DNA from: Perkinsela sp. pyNocScin1
Lineage: Eukaryota; Euglenozoa; Kinetoplastea; Prokinetoplastida; Perkinselidae
Reading direction: 5' to 3'
DNA length: 64,000 nt
Assembly (NCBI GenBank): GCA_964019655.1
Contig: CAXHTR010000006.1
Location: 186,001 to 250,000 of the forward strand
Positions 1 to 9,812 of the stretch are shown one piece after another. The notes under the pieces are model-generated. The model did not search any database. It was not told the origin of the DNA and saw only the letters and a program-made list of their open reading frames with translations. A program made the translations under genes and the position numbers. The first letter of the stretch is position 1; every line of letters starts with the position of its first letter.

Positions 1-3000
1 GATACAAAGGTCTTCCACAGCGTCGTTGAAATGTTCTTGAGCTCTTTATCGCGCTCAAGTCGCATGACATAGACTGCGGCCAGTACACGCTGTATCGTCT
101 TCTCGTCGACCGCTGCCGAAAGGTTCGCAAAGTGCTCCTCGATCGTCTTGTCCTGTCGTGCGAGTGTCTCCGTCTGCTGTGCCTGCGCTGCTTGGGCCTC
201 CCCTTCAGCATCCTCACCATCGTTCTCATCGTCGCTGTTCTCTTCTTCTTCACTCTTTGTTTGCAGATGCACACCACCAAGCTGGAAGAATAGGTCTGCC
301 AACAGGAGTAAGCTGCGCTTGCGGGCGCCGAACTCCGCGAGCTCGACGTTCTCGAGCAGCCGCTGAAGCATTTCTTCCCGCGCCGCCTCACAGTTCGATC
401 GAATGACCACACGGGCGACCTCCATCGCCTTTGCCTGAACGTCTGCGTTCGCATCGGTGATGGACTCGAGTAGCATGGACACGATTTTCGATATGCACTC
501 GTCAGTCTCCCAGGGCTCGCTCTGCACGAGTTCGTGGAAGAGCTCGAGGTAGCCGACCTTCGCCTCACATGTGGCATTCGAGAAGATGTCTTCCATTGTC
601 ACAAAGAGGGATGTGAGCGCGTCGCTCGGTAGAATGCCAAAGAGCGAGCTGACAACGCGGGCTGCGCCAGTCCGCTCGAGCGGCGGCGTCGCGGTGGCCG
701 TCAAAATCGTCTTGTACTTCTCCATATGCGAGCGCTGCGTTGCCTCTTCGTGGTGCTCAAGCAGCGCTGTGATCGCCTTGGCAATGCTGGACTGGTACTC
801 TGCGACAGGCTCGCCAATCGTATCAAAGAGCTTTTCGACGATCGCGAGAGACTCGCCCATCAGCGTCGAGAAGTCTGTCAGGATGCTTGTGATGCTGCAC
901 AGGATCTGCGCTGCCTTCATCTTGGTGTGGATGGAGCGCTCGTGGATGCCGCGGAGGATAATCGGCAAGACGAGCGAGAGCGAGGCGATGTCGACAGAGT
1001 GGTGGAACCGCACGGAGAGCAGCGCGTCGAGGGCATCCTCCGTCTCTGAGCCGGGGTTCTGTAGCGCCGCGATGATGCGCCGAATATGGTCGCGAATCTC
1101 TGTGCACGGGATGATCGAGCCGATACGCGTGATAGTCTCCACTGCCCCCGTCGCGACGAGGTCGTGCGTGTCCGAGAGGTAGCCGACAACCACCGGGATG
1201 ATGACGTGTAGCACTGTGAGCACCTGCGCAGCATTCTCAAGCGTGAGCGAGACAATGAGCTGCATGAGATTGCGCTTCGCTTTGTGCGAGTCAGTGTCGG
1301 ACTCGGCGAGGAGCGTCGGAAGGATCTGCTGGGTGCCGACAGGCGAGAGCCGTGCGATGATGCGGCGCAGAGCGACTTTGGCCGCCTTGCTGGCTTCACC
1401 GTCACTATCGAAAAAGGCCTCGAGGAGTTCCTTGTTGAGCGAGAGGATGTACGGCTCGTAGAGGTAGCCGAAGGCCTCGTGGAGGGCATCGACAAGAGTG
1501 ATTGCTCGGGTGCGAATAGAGGCCTTGGGGGCGCTCACTTTCTCCTGCACGAGCACTGCAATGCCGAGGGAGTGCATAGAGTGGACACCCATGCCAGAGA
1601 CACATGCAACGAGAAGCGCGATGCAGGCGCTGTCGAGAATTTGCTTTGTTGGGGAGTTTAAATCGAAGAGATAGCTGAGAAGTGCGAGAACAGCGTCGGT
1701 GCAGCTGCTCGCATCTGCAACGGAGAGTTTTGCTGAAAATCGGTGCATCTCTTCGCATAGGGTAGATTTGAAGTGTGCTGGAATTTTCTTCTTTGCGATG
1801 GTGTGAGCTGCATCAAAGCAGCGCAAAAATTCTCCAGCAGATGGGTTCTGCGTCGATAATGCAGCGCTTGAAATTGTGAGTAGCGCTGCTTCGGGAGAAA
1901 ACGACTTTCCATCGACGACAGCAGTTTGGTGCGTTTCAATACTTCTCTGCGCAGTAGATTGATTTTCGTCGTTGCATCGGCGTAAGATCTGGAGCGCTGA
2001 CTGAATGATTGCTTTTTGCAGCGCCGGTGTATCGATAGCCACCGCCTTGAGAAAGGCAGCGAGCACATCATCGAACTGATCTGCACCGAATACATCAGTC
2101 TGTCCAAGCACCTGGGCACACCGCAGTGCATCATCAGAGGTGCCTACAAGCTTCGGGAGAAGCACCTGGGTACTCTTGGGGCCAAGTTTTGCATCTGCAC
2201 CGACTATTGTGGCAAATATGCCTGCCAGGCGCTCAAACGTGCGCTCATCCACTCGGAAAAGAATTTCAACAAAGCGATCGATGGCGAGCTCTTCTCTGTG
2301 AAGCGAAAATGCACTCGAAACTTTTTCTGCAAGCGCTACGATTCGCTCATCTTTGCTCAATAAGCAAATGCACACACCAATTGTGATGGGCTTCGCGAAC
2401 TGCGCAATACTTTTTGCACTGGGTAAGCATTCAAGCGCTGCTCGTACAAGCTCGACATCTTCATCGAACAAAAGTGCTACCAGGCGCTTTAGAGTGCTAT
2501 CACCGTGCATTGCTTGACGATTTTCGATGATCTTCGCTGCGATATCAGCCGAAAACACAGGCTCAATCTGGGCGATAGAGATGAGGCTATCTAGAACAGC
2601 GTTGGAGACATCCCCTGGGCGTGAGAAAAGGCCATCACTCAGGATAGACACAACTGTGCTCTGTGCAGAGTGTGCGAACATGTGCTTTTTAACGGGTCGA
2701 GCCTTCTTGAGCCAGCGGAAAGCTGAGCTATCAGAAGAATTCGGCCGAACTTCGGATACCTTCACACAGTCTTCCACGCCGATGGCCGAGAACATGGTTC
2801 TTAGCGGCACGCACGGCTGACCGAAGAATGCTGCGACGAGATGCGGGAAGATAACTTGAAGAACTGGGACTGGCTTTCCGCTCGGAAACCCGCGCATGGC
2901 GCTTTGTACCCACTTCTCTGCGAGGTCACACGTCTCAGTATGATTTGGCTTCATGACCCCAACGCACGCGTGCACGAGAAAGCACGCCATTGTCTCAGGC

Positions 3001-5873
3001 GCAAAGCGATTATGTGATCGACAGTTTCGTGCAATGATGTTTGAAATCATCCTCTCGACCAAGGTCACACACTCTGGAAGCTGGCACTGCGGCGTTTTAA
3101 GAATTTCAATGAGTGTGCCAACAATTGTGTCGATGCTTCCATGGCTAACATTCGTTTGTGTGAGAATGCTTATGTTGCCCAAAATACGCAATAATGGTGC
3201 AAAGGTCCGCTCTCGTAGTTCAAAGTGCCGAGCAGCCATTTGCTGAAGTTTTTCGCTATAAAATGCGTCTGTGAAATTGTGCAGTTGAGCGATCGTATCA
3301 CAATAAGCCTTTTCATTTTCAGATAATGTCTTCTCATCGACGAAGCGCTTTGCGTACGCAAATTTGTCTGCGAGATAGTTTTGGTTCTCGGCCTTGAGGT
3401 ATGCTTCGAGGAGGGGCTTGTCAAGGAGAATAGTGCTCTCAACAATGTTTGTGCTATCTACTTCACTGCAAATTCTTGTTGCTTCAGCACAGAGAAGCTT
3501 ATCGACACTTGAAAGGATTGAGGCGCTTGTTTGATCATCGCATGACTCAATTGATAGAACGAGCGCGTGGCTCGCTGCCCTCTGAAATGTGCGAGAGACA
3601 CTCTCGCTGCTTCCCAGAGCGAAGCAGTCCATGAGCGTCATGCTTATACCTCGCTTCAGCTCCGCTGGTAGGCTGCAGAGTTGCTCACTGGCCTTTTTTG
3701 AAATTTTCTGCTTTTCAAGCTTTTTAGAGGAGTGCCGAACTTCTTCGAATCCACAGAGCGCTTCAGAAACAAGAATTTCATATCCCTTACCACCTCTGTG
3801 AAGGCTGTCGAGAAAGCTTTGTGTAAAGGTCTCTTGCAGCTTGAGCTTTGCTTCGACTCGGGCGCTGGACAGATATGCCTCAGCGCTCTGCGATGCACTG
3901 CTCGATAGGTCTAAAGGAAAATCGTTGCTCGATGCATCTGCCTCGCTCTTCGCCCACATTTGTTTTCTAGTGTCCATGATCACATCTGGCGATGCGACTG
4001 TGAGTGTTTGAGGCGAAACTGCGAATAAAAGCGTCAAGTTTGTATTCCATATACCTTGTACCGTCGATGCAGAACACTGTGCCATAACCTTTTGAAGTGT
4101 TTGGAGAGCTTCTTTCGCTAGAGTCTTATCCGAATGCAGCGCAGCGAAGAGCATGAAATCTGCGCACTGATCAACGTCTTTTGCAGTCAATGCGCTTTGG
4201 TTTGCTATCAGCAGCCACTCGACAATACGCAGGGCGAGCGATAGCACACCCACCGACTGGTTGACCTTGAGAAAAACGCTCCGCGTGATGAGCAAGAGGG
4301 CAGTCTTGACATCCCCTGCCGAGCGCCTGAGGGCGTAGTACATGGGTACAATACCGTCTGGCCGCACTAAAATCTTCGCCTGGCACTCTTTCAGAGCTTT
4401 GGTCGCAGCGTTCTGCGTCATTGCGTCTTCCGCGTCCACATGCTCGGCCAAGAAGGCAAGCAAGTTTCGCTGTCCAAGCTTGAGCTCCTCTTTCACAGCG
4501 AGCGGAAGCTCTTTTCGGAAAAGCTGCGTAAAGAGCGCTTTTTGGTCGCAAATACGAGCAATAAGCGTACACGCGAGGAGTCGATGCTCGTAAGGCCCGA
4601 CGTTAGCCATATCCTTGAGTACTTGTGGCAATGCAAAGTTATTAGCACACAGATAGGTTGATGCTGGTTGCTGCGGTAGACTCGTGAGGAGCAACTGCAG
4701 CCGAGCTGCACGCTTTTCGCCCGTTAACAACCCAATCTCAGCTGATGCTGTGCTTATCAAAGCTGCCATAGCATCGCAACTTTCAATTCCGAACGCGCAT
4801 TGAAAAAATGCGCGCATCAGTGCAAAGCTTTCGGAATGGGCACATCGCATGACTGTCTGCACAAGCTTTGGATGAGCAATGACGGCTTTTGAAATCGCAT
4901 TTTCTTCCAGACAGCAAAGGACCGCAGCAGCGACGCCAAAGCGGTCAGCTACACATTTCGGATTACCATCAAGTTGCTTTACGCAATCGATGAGCTTGGT
5001 GGACAGAACTTCGACGACCTCACTCTCGCTCAGTATCTTCTGAATATTGCTGTTTCGAGTTTTCCAGCAGTACACGAGCGAAAGATCGCCATAATGCGCG
5101 CTCGGTGCTAAAAGATACTCCAGCATATCACGATCAGTGATATCTCGAGAGAATATCGAGCAGCCGTGAAACATCGCTGCTTGCAGTGGCGCCGCATAGC
5201 GCATAAGACTTTGTATGATCGCACTGTTCTCCCTGGCAAGCCACTGAGCGTGCGCAATCAAGCAATGGGCAAGTGCATTCGTCGATGGCGAGTCAGTTGG
5301 TGCGCAAGAAAGCCATCCGACAAGCATACGATAAAGGCTAAGTATTTCAAATGTGTCACTTGACTTGAGATGCCTCTTTGTGATCGCTTCTCGTGTAAAG
5401 TCGCTATCTGTGAGAATAAATTGAGTAAAGAGATCGTCTTGGCCTGCACCTCGCGCGACTGTACTCATCGCAGCGCATAGGCGCTGTATTTGGTGCGACT
5501 GTCGGTGGAGGCGATGACTGGTCTGCATAGCTGCCATGTGTATCGGCACATCAACTGTACCGAATGGAGATCGCTTTCCTGTCAACACTGCAACCATGAG
5601 CGCTGCAAGCCTATCGCTGAGCACGAGCGAAGCACGTTCCTCTGGGTCGAGCGTGAAGGTCTGCACCGCGTTCAAGAGCTGTCGCGAGAGATCATTATCT
5701 TCATCTTTCCCTTTCGCTTGGCGGGCAAAGATTCGTCGCGCACATCGAAAGAGACTCATAAGCTGATCCGCTGTGCTGTAGCGGAGAGCAGCGCGGAGAT
5801 TCTCGTAAAGCTCATTGCTTTGATCATCAGACATGGCCTCAAAGAGAGGCGTGCTTTTGGCCTCGATAGACAT
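1..5873 (-). CDS. GCN1: GCN1 translational activator, N-terminal part, truncated by window edge
   Basis: One uninterrupted minus-strand frame runs from ATG at 5873 to the left edge, giving 1957 residues without a stop. The protein is a helical HEAT-repeat scaffold. The eEF3-like segment with LPIILRGIHERSIHTKMKAA (near 880-970) matches the conserved GCN1/eEF3 HEAT block, and the last residues (KTIQRVLAAVYVMRLERDKE, ending in LWKTF) match the GCN1 segment just after that block. An acidic Glu/Asp insert lies near 190-260. GCN1 binds ribosomes and delivers uncharged-tRNA or collision signals to GCN2 through a C-terminal RWD-binding domain, which would lie beyond the edge (family length ~2600-2700). 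ATG 5873 follows a pyrimidine tract and AG; an in-frame ATG at 5834 is the alternative start. The family call is strong for the 3' half; the N-terminal half is divergent. Confidence 0.85.
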   Translation of the reverse strand, partial: MSIEAKSTPLFEAMSDDQSNELYENLRAALRYSTADQLMSLFRCARRIFARQAKGKDEDNDLSRQLLNAVQTFTLDPEERASLVLSDRLAALMVAVLTGKRSPFGTVDVPIHMAAMQTSHRLHRQSHQIQRLCAAMSTVARGAGQDDLFTQFILTDSDFTREAITKRHLKSSDTFEILSLYRMLVGWLSCAPTDSPSTNALAHCLIAHAQWLARENSAIIQSLMRYAAPLQAAMFHGCSIFSRDITDRDMLEYLLAPSAHYGDLSLVYCWKTRNSNIQKILSESEVVEVLSTKLIDCVKQLDGNPKCVADRFGVAAAVLCCLEENAISKAVIAHPKLVQTVMRCAHSESFALMRAFFQCAFGIESCDAMAALISTASAEIGLLTGEKRAARLQLLLTSLPQQPASTYLCANNFALPQVLKDMANVGPYEHRLLACTLIARICDQKALFTQLFRKELPLAVKEELKLGQRNLLAFLAEHVDAEDAMTQNAATKALKECQAKILVRPDGIVPMYYALRRSAGDVKTALLLITRSVFLKVNQSVGVLSLALRIVEWLLIANQSALTAKDVDQCADFMLFAALHSDKTLAKEALQTLQKVMAQCSASTVQGIWNTNLTLLFAVSPQTLTVASPDVIMDTRKQMWAKSEADASSNDFPLDLSSSASQSAEAYLSSARVEAKLKLQETFTQSFLDSLHRGGKGYEILVSEALCGFEEVRHSSKKLEKQKISKKASEQLCSLPAELKRGISMTLMDCFALGSSESVSRTFQRAASHALVLSIESCDDQTSASILSSVDKLLCAEATRICSEVDSTNIVESTILLDKPLLEAYLKAENQNYLADKFAYAKRFVDEKTLSENEKAYCDTIAQLHNFTDAFYSEKLQQMAARHFELRERTFAPLLRILGNISILTQTNVSHGSIDTIVGTLIEILKTPQCQLPECVTLVERMISNIIARNCRSHNRFAPETMACFLVHACVGVMKPNHTETCDLAEKWVQSAMRGFPSGKPVPVLQVIFPHLVAAFFGQPCVPLRTMFSAIGVEDCVKVSEVRPNSSDSSAFRWLKKARPVKKHMFAHSAQSTVVSILSDGLFSRPGDVSNAVLDSLISIAQIEPVFSADIAAKIIENRQAMHGDSTLKRLVALLFDEDVELVRAALECLPSAKSIAQFAKPITIGVCICLLSKDERIVALAEKVSSAFSLHREELAIDRFVEILFRVDERTFERLAGIFATIVGADAKLGPKSTQVLLPKLVGTSDDALRCAQVLGQTDVFGADQFDDVLAAFLKAVAIDTPALQKAIIQSALQILRRCNDENQSTAQRSIETHQTAVVDGKSFSPEAALLTISSAALSTQNPSAGEFLRCFDAAHTIAKKKIPAHFKSTLCEEMHRFSAKLSVADASSCTDAVLALLSYLFDLNSPTKQILDSACIALLVACVSGMGVHSMHSLGIAVLVQEKVSAPKASIRTRAITLVDALHEAFGYLYEPYILSLNKELLEAFFDSDGEASKAAKVALRRIIARLSPVGTQQILPTLLAESDTDSHKAKRNLMQLIVSLTLENAAQVLTVLHVIIPVVVGYLSDTHDLVATGAVETITRIGSIIPCTEIRDHIRRIIAALQNPGSETEDALDALLSVRFHHSVDIASLSLVLPIILRGIHERSIHTKMKAAQILCSITSILTDFSTLMGESLAIVEKLFDTIGEPVAEYQSSIAKAITALLEHHEEATQRSHMEKYKTILTATATPPLERTGAARVVSSLFGILPSDALTSLFVTMEDIFSNATCEAKVGYLELFHELVQSEPWETDECISKIVSMLLESITDANADVQAKAMEVARVVIRSNCEAAREEMLQRLLENVELAEFGARKRSLLLLADLFFQLGGVHLQTKSEEEENSDDENDGEDAEGEAQAAQAQQTETLARQDKTIEEHFANLSAAVDEKTIQRVLAAVYVMRLERDKELKNISTTLWKTFV

Positions 5874-5984
5874 CTTCTTTTGGCTCAAATAAAAGCAACG
5901 AAAAAATACTGTGCACACATTAAAAATACAGAGAAGAATTTCTACACAGTGGGGAACACAGATACACACAAACTCCCATCTACC

Positions 5985-6665
5985 TCAGTACATGATCCCA
6001 GGGCGAGCATGCTCGTCGTCCAAGCACATCACTTTCAGACGCTTGTTCTGGTTCATAAAATTGTACTCTTTGACGAGACCGGGGAGCGCAGCGTTACGCA
6101 CCACGAGAAGTTTGAAGCAATTGTTTTGCAGCTTGAGCGAGCGCAGCCCGCGCGGCAGATTCGTCAGCTTGAGTGTCCCGTGAAGTGTGTTTTTCTCCAT
6201 ATGCATGACGCTCAGGAACTTTGGGAGAATGGTCAGATCGAGCGAGCCGTGCAGCGCGCACGTGTTCATCTCGATGTACGTCAGCCGCCGTGGCATGTGG
6301 CGCGTAGAAAATGCCGCCTTCGATGGCTGATCGGAAGTGCAGACCATCTCGAGGGACGGTGGCAGCCACGCTGTGTTAAAGGACTCAAGCCTGATGCGGT
6401 CGCTTGGCGCCAGTCCCCGGCTCCAGTAGATCGTTTTGATTTCACGAGACTCGCACTGCACGCCGAGCCACTCACATGGATTCGTGGCATACTGGGCGAA
6501 CTGGATGAGCCCGAAGCGATCGAGCGCTTCCGTACGATCGCCATCGATCATGAGGAACTTGTCCATGACAGTCTGCTGCCAGTGCAGCATCTCTGGAGTC
6601 ATCTTTGGCTTTCCCGTGTCTCGTGTGTGCAGGATCACAGAACAGAAAACGCCACAGGCATGCAT
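5985..6665 (-). CDS. Secretory leucine-rich-repeat protein, paralogue 1
   Basis: 226 residues. A short hydrophobic N-terminus (ACGVFCSVIL) suggests entry to the secretory pathway. Then comes a CEWLGVQC motif resembling the N-cap of plant-type LRR proteins, followed by three or four ~21-residue repeats of LPxxLxxLxLxxNxLxG type (for example LDLTILPKFLSVMHMEKNTL). It is clearly paralogous to the next gene upstream: the block from FNTAWLPPSL to VVRNAALP is more than half identical, while the N-termini differ. A pyrimidine-rich stretch and AG precede ATG 6665. LRR domains usually bind proteins; the partner is unknown. There is no transmembrane segment after the N-terminus, so it may be secreted or ER-lumenal. 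Confidence 0.75.
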   Translation of the reverse strand: MHACGVFCSVILHTRDTGKPKMTPEMLHWQQTVMDKFLMIDGDRTEALDRFGLIQFAQYATNPCEWLGVQCESREIKTIYWSRGLAPSDRIRLESFNTAWLPPSLEMVCTSDQPSKAAFSTRHMPRRLTYIEMNTCALHGSLDLTILPKFLSVMHMEKNTLHGTLKLTNLPRGLRSLKLQNNCFKLLVVRNAALPGLVKEYNFMNQNKRLKVMCLDDEHARPGIMY

Positions 6666-6737
6666 TCTCAGCAGTGAAACGAAAAGACAAGGTAAAGTAT
6701 CACCTGTGATAGCACATATTCTTTGTACATCTTGGAA

Positions 6738-7466
6738 TCAGCGGCTGAACTTCAGACGATAAAAAGGCTGCTCTGCGTCGATGCAGCGGACTTTGAACCC
6801 CTTGGGCTGCTTCGTAAAGTCAAAATCAACCATTTTCGCTGTCGGGAGCGCTTTGTTCCGCACAATCAGCTTGCGGAGATTATTTTCATTCAGCATAAGT
6901 GTCAAGAGCTTTGCTGGGAGCTGAGTCAGCGTGACAGTCCCATAAAATTTGTTCTTGCAGAGGATCAGTGTCTTAAGGCTGTCTGGAAGAATCGTGAGAT
7001 CGAGGGACCCGTGCAGCGCACACGAGTCCATCTCCATATGCGCCATTTTCCTCGGTATGTGCCGCGTCGAGAACTCGTGAAGCGACTGCTGCCCCGAGGT
7101 GGTCATCATGAGCAGCGATGGCGGGAGCCAAGCGGTGTCGAACTCGTTTATCACAATGGATCCAAAGACGTTGCCGAAACGGGTCCAGTAAAGCGCGAAA
7201 ATCTTGCCTCGGGTGCACTCCACACCGTTCCACGCGCAAATGTCCAGGACATCGCTTGCGCAGTCAGCCAAATTTGACCCAGTGACCGTAGCGGACACGA
7301 ACTCTTTCTCGAGGCATAGCAAACTTTCCATCAGCTGCCGCTGATAGGCGGCGTATGCCGGCGTCACTTCCTCTGCAGTGCTCATGACGATTGCATAGAC
7401 CAAGGCCTGTATAGGCATCTGAATGAAGGCAAATACAACACAGTTTATCTTACACAAAACCTCCAT
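6738..7466 (-). CDS. Secretory leucine-rich-repeat protein, paralogue 2
   Basis: 242 residues. The first ~28 residues are hydrophobic (CVVFAFIQMPIQALVYAIVM), consistent with a signal peptide or anchor. A CAWNGVEC N-cap motif follows near residue 76, then LRR units of LPxxLxxLxLxxNxLxG type, including FYGTVTLTQLPAKL. It forms a tandem pair with the downstream LRR gene, separated by only 72 bp, and shares the core around FDTAWLPPSL, STRHIPRKM and HGSLDLTILP. The pair probably arose by local duplication followed by divergence of the N-terminus and repeat faces. The function is not recognisable; a secreted or surface interaction role is inference from architecture only. Confidence 0.75.
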   Translation of the reverse strand: MEVLCKINCVVFAFIQMPIQALVYAIVMSTAEEVTPAYAAYQRQLMESLLCLEKEFVSATVTGSNLADCASDVLDICAWNGVECTRGKIFALYWTRFGNVFGSIVINEFDTAWLPPSLLMMTTSGQQSLHEFSTRHIPRKMAHMEMDSCALHGSLDLTILPDSLKTLILCKNKFYGTVTLTQLPAKLLTLMLNENNLRKLIVRNKALPTAKMVDFDFTKQPKGFKVRCIDAEQPFYRLKFSR

Positions 7467-7498
7467 CTGCTAGGCAATATTTTGATACGCAGGCCGAA

Positions 7499-8284
7499 TT
7501 AATACTTTTGCTTGCGTGTGCGGTAGCGAGCGAGCAACTCCCGCATGCCGTAGCCGAACAACGCGACTGGGAGGAGAAAGGCAAGGGCCGAGAGCACCCA
7601 CGCAACGAGGCCCGTGACAAGATCCGACGGCCGAGAGCTGTACTGCCATATGACATACGGCGTCTGGAAAACGATGAAGTAGAGCGCTGCGAAGGGGAGC
7701 ATCAGCGCGTAGGAGAGCATCCATTGTGTGAAAAACTGTATGACAACATCTGCGAAGGACGAGTCGCTGTCGGCGTTGAAGAGCGTCGACCACCACGCGT
7801 TGTCGTAGCTGTTTTTATGGATCGATCGCATAGTGTCACGGATGGCGCCCCGCTGCTCCTCGTAGAAGGCGACGCTCCAGATACCGTGCAGGGGCTTGAT
7901 CTGATTCAGCAGCGCTGTGCGCTTGTCCTGCAGGTGCGTCAGGTGCTGCACTGCCGAGTTATACTCGAACTCGAGATCGCGGACGTCGGCTTTTTGCGCG
8001 GCGGACGGAAAGTATGGCATCTTGCTGCGGGCATCGTTCAGGGCGGCGCGCTTGGCGTCGACGTGGGCCCGCTGCCTGAAAATGGCGTCGGTCTCGAGAT
8101 TGTCGGCCATGCGGGTGATTTCGGTGATTTTCTCGTTGGCAGGGCGAAAAGCCTTCTTCTCCGCTGAAGGCCGCATGAGAGATGCGACGGCCCGCCAGTG
8201 GTACGACGTCTCGTCGTCGTTCACAAAGAAGTGCCCGACTGCTGCACTGAACAGCACAAATGCGATAGCAATGCGAAGGTTCAT
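7499..8284 (-). CDS. Hypothetical membrane protein with signal peptide and C-terminal membrane segments
   Basis: 261 residues from ATG 8284. This start begins with a typical signal peptide (MNLRIAIAFVLFSAAVGHFF); the open frame extends 28 residues upstream but that part lacks such features. A central Ala/Lys/Glu-rich region (~55-125) looks helical and may form a coiled coil. Two hydrophobic stretches, about 180-212 and 223-248, are predicted membrane spans, and the tail is basic (RYRTRKQKY). No family was recognised. It is the third consecutive gene with a predicted secretory signal, next to the two LRR genes. Confidence 0.7.
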   Translation of the reverse strand: MNLRIAIAFVLFSAAVGHFFVNDDETSYHWRAVASLMRPSAEKKAFRPANEKITEITRMADNLETDAIFRQRAHVDAKRAALNDARSKMPYFPSAAQKADVRDLEFEYNSAVQHLTHLQDKRTALLNQIKPLHGIWSVAFYEEQRGAIRDTMRSIHKNSYDNAWWSTLFNADSDSSFADVVIQFFTQWMLSYALMLPFAALYFIVFQTPYVIWQYSSRPSDLVTGLVAWVLSALAFLLPVALFGYGMRELLARYRTRKQKY

Positions 8285-8397
8285 CGTTCTTATGTACAAA
8301 TAATTTTTATTGAAAAATATAAACGCACTGCGAAACGCTTGACCTGATCCAAGCGAAATATGCAGCAACGATTTACAGCTCAGCTACGCGAGCGCGT

Positions 8398-9738
8398 CTA
8401 GCTCTTGCGCTTCTTTGCTTTCTTCGGTGTCTCAAAGTTGACTGTCGAGTCGTACCCGTCGACCTTGGTGACGACGCCGGCGCCGATCGTCTTGTTTCCC
8501 TCGCGGATTGCAAACTTGTCGCCGACGTTGATACCGGTCGGGAAGCTCAGAGCGACGTTGAGTAGGCGGTTCTCGCCGGGCGTGCACATGACCTTGTGCT
8601 CCTTGTCTTCCTTGCCCTCGAGCTCGGGGAAGGTGATATCACCGGTGATGTCAGCCGTCTTGAAGTAGAATTGCGGGCGGTAGTGCGTGAAAAATGCCGT
8701 GTGGCGGCCACCCTCCTCCTTGCTCAGAACATAAATCTGCGCTGTGAACTTGTTGACGAGCGGGACGGTGCCGGGCTTCGCGAGCGTCATGCCACGCTCG
8801 AGGAACTCCCGTGGGAGGGCATCCGGCGTGCCGCTGAGGCAGATGCCGACGGAGTCGCCCGCCTGGCCTTGCTCGAGCAGCTGGTGGTACATCTCGATCC
8901 CCTCGATCTTGGCCTGCTTGATCTCGTGGTGGTAGCCCACGATATCGACAGTATCGCCTTTCTTGAGAGTACCCTGCTCGATGCGGCCCGTCGCGATCGC
9001 CTGCGCGCCACCCTTGCCGCTTGCGTTGTAGACATGCTCGATGGACATGCGGAAGGGCATGTCCTTGTTGTCCGGCGGGTCTGGGATGACCTCATCGCAC
9101 TTCTGGATGAGCTCCTCGATGCTCTTGACGTACTTCTCCTCGCCCTTGAGCGCCTTCGCGGCGGAGCCCTTGACGAAAGGGACCTTATCGGGGTCGAACT
9201 TGTACTTGGTGAGGAGGTCCTGCATCTCCATCTCGACGAGCTCGATGATATCGGCGTTGTCGTCGACCATGTCGCACTTGTTGATGAAGCACACGAGCTG
9301 CTTGAGGCCGATCTGCGACGCGAGGAGGAGGTGCTCCTTCGTCTGCGGCATCGGGCCGTCGTTCGCGGCGACGACGATGATACCGCCGTCCATCTGGGAC
9401 GTGCCTGTGATCATGTTCTTCACAAAGTCCATGTGGCCCGGGCAGTCGATGTGGCCGTAGTGGCGCTTCTCGCTCTCGTACTGCACGTGCGAGGCGTTGA
9501 TGGTAATACCGCGGTTGCGCTCCTCCGGCGTTGAGTCGATGGACGCGTAGTCACGCGCCTTCGCGTTGCCCTTCTTCGCCAAGACATTCGTGATGGCGGC
9601 CGTGAGGGTCGTCTTGCCGTGATCGACGTGGCCGATGGTGCCGATCGTTAGGTGGGGTTTTGTGCGCTGGAAGGTGGGCTTCACTGCGCCGGCCGGAGCC
9701 TTAGCGGCCGCGAGGAAAAACGCACGGAGCCGAAACAT
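8398..9738 (-). CDS. TUFM: Mitochondrial translation elongation factor Tu
   Basis: 446 residues. GTPase motifs are intact: [10 protein letters not shown] (G1), the [10 protein letters not shown] switch I region (G2), DCPGHMDF (G3), NKCD (G4) and a GSAAK-type G5. Domains 2 and 3 follow at normal length. It is of bacterial/organellar type, not eEF1A. The N-terminus ([19 protein letters not shown]) is a mitochondrial presequence, and the C-terminus carries an extra basic tail (KKAKKRKS). It delivers aminoacyl-tRNA to the mitochondrial ribosome, so translation in the organelle is still active. Codon use is strongly C/G-ending compared with genes near the strand switch, suggesting high expression. 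Confidence 0.97.
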   Translation of the reverse strand: MFRLRAFFLAAAKAPAGAVKPTFQRTKPHLTIGTIGHVDHGKTTLTAAITNVLAKKGNAKARDYASIDSTPEERNRGITINASHVQYESEKRHYGHIDCPGHMDFVKNMITGTSQMDGGIIVVAANDGPMPQTKEHLLLASQIGLKQLVCFINKCDMVDDNADIIELVEMEMQDLLTKYKFDPDKVPFVKGSAAKALKGEEKYVKSIEELIQKCDEVIPDPPDNKDMPFRMSIEHVYNASGKGGAQAIATGRIEQGTLKKGDTVDIVGYHHEIKQAKIEGIEMYHQLLEQGQAGDSVGICLSGTPDALPREFLERGMTLAKPGTVPLVNKFTAQIYVLSKEEGGRHTAFFTHYRPQFYFKTADITGDITFPELEGKEDKEHKVMCTPGENRLLNVALSFPTGINVGDKFAIREGNKTIGAGVVTKVDGYDSTVNFETPKKAKKRKS

Positions 9739-9812
9739 TCTTCTTTAAAGCAAAATTACCAGTCAAAGTACATAATGCGCAAAGACACACAAAAGAGATG
9801 AGAATTTCAGCT

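Noticed and set aside
917-1495. 192-codon Ser/Arg-rich minus-strand frame
   Set aside because: An alternative frame inside GCN1, whose true frame stays open for 1957 codons to the window edge.
5490-6677. 395-codon plus-strand frame across the first LRR gene and the GCN1 start
   Set aside because: It is antisense to both genes and the array, spans their intergenic region, and its translation has no family resemblance; it mirrors codon bias of the minus-strand genes.
8596-9534. 312-codon plus-strand frame rich in Leu/Val/Asp/Arg
   Set aside because: Antisense of mitochondrial EF-Tu; a typical shadow frame of a GC-biased, highly expressed gene.
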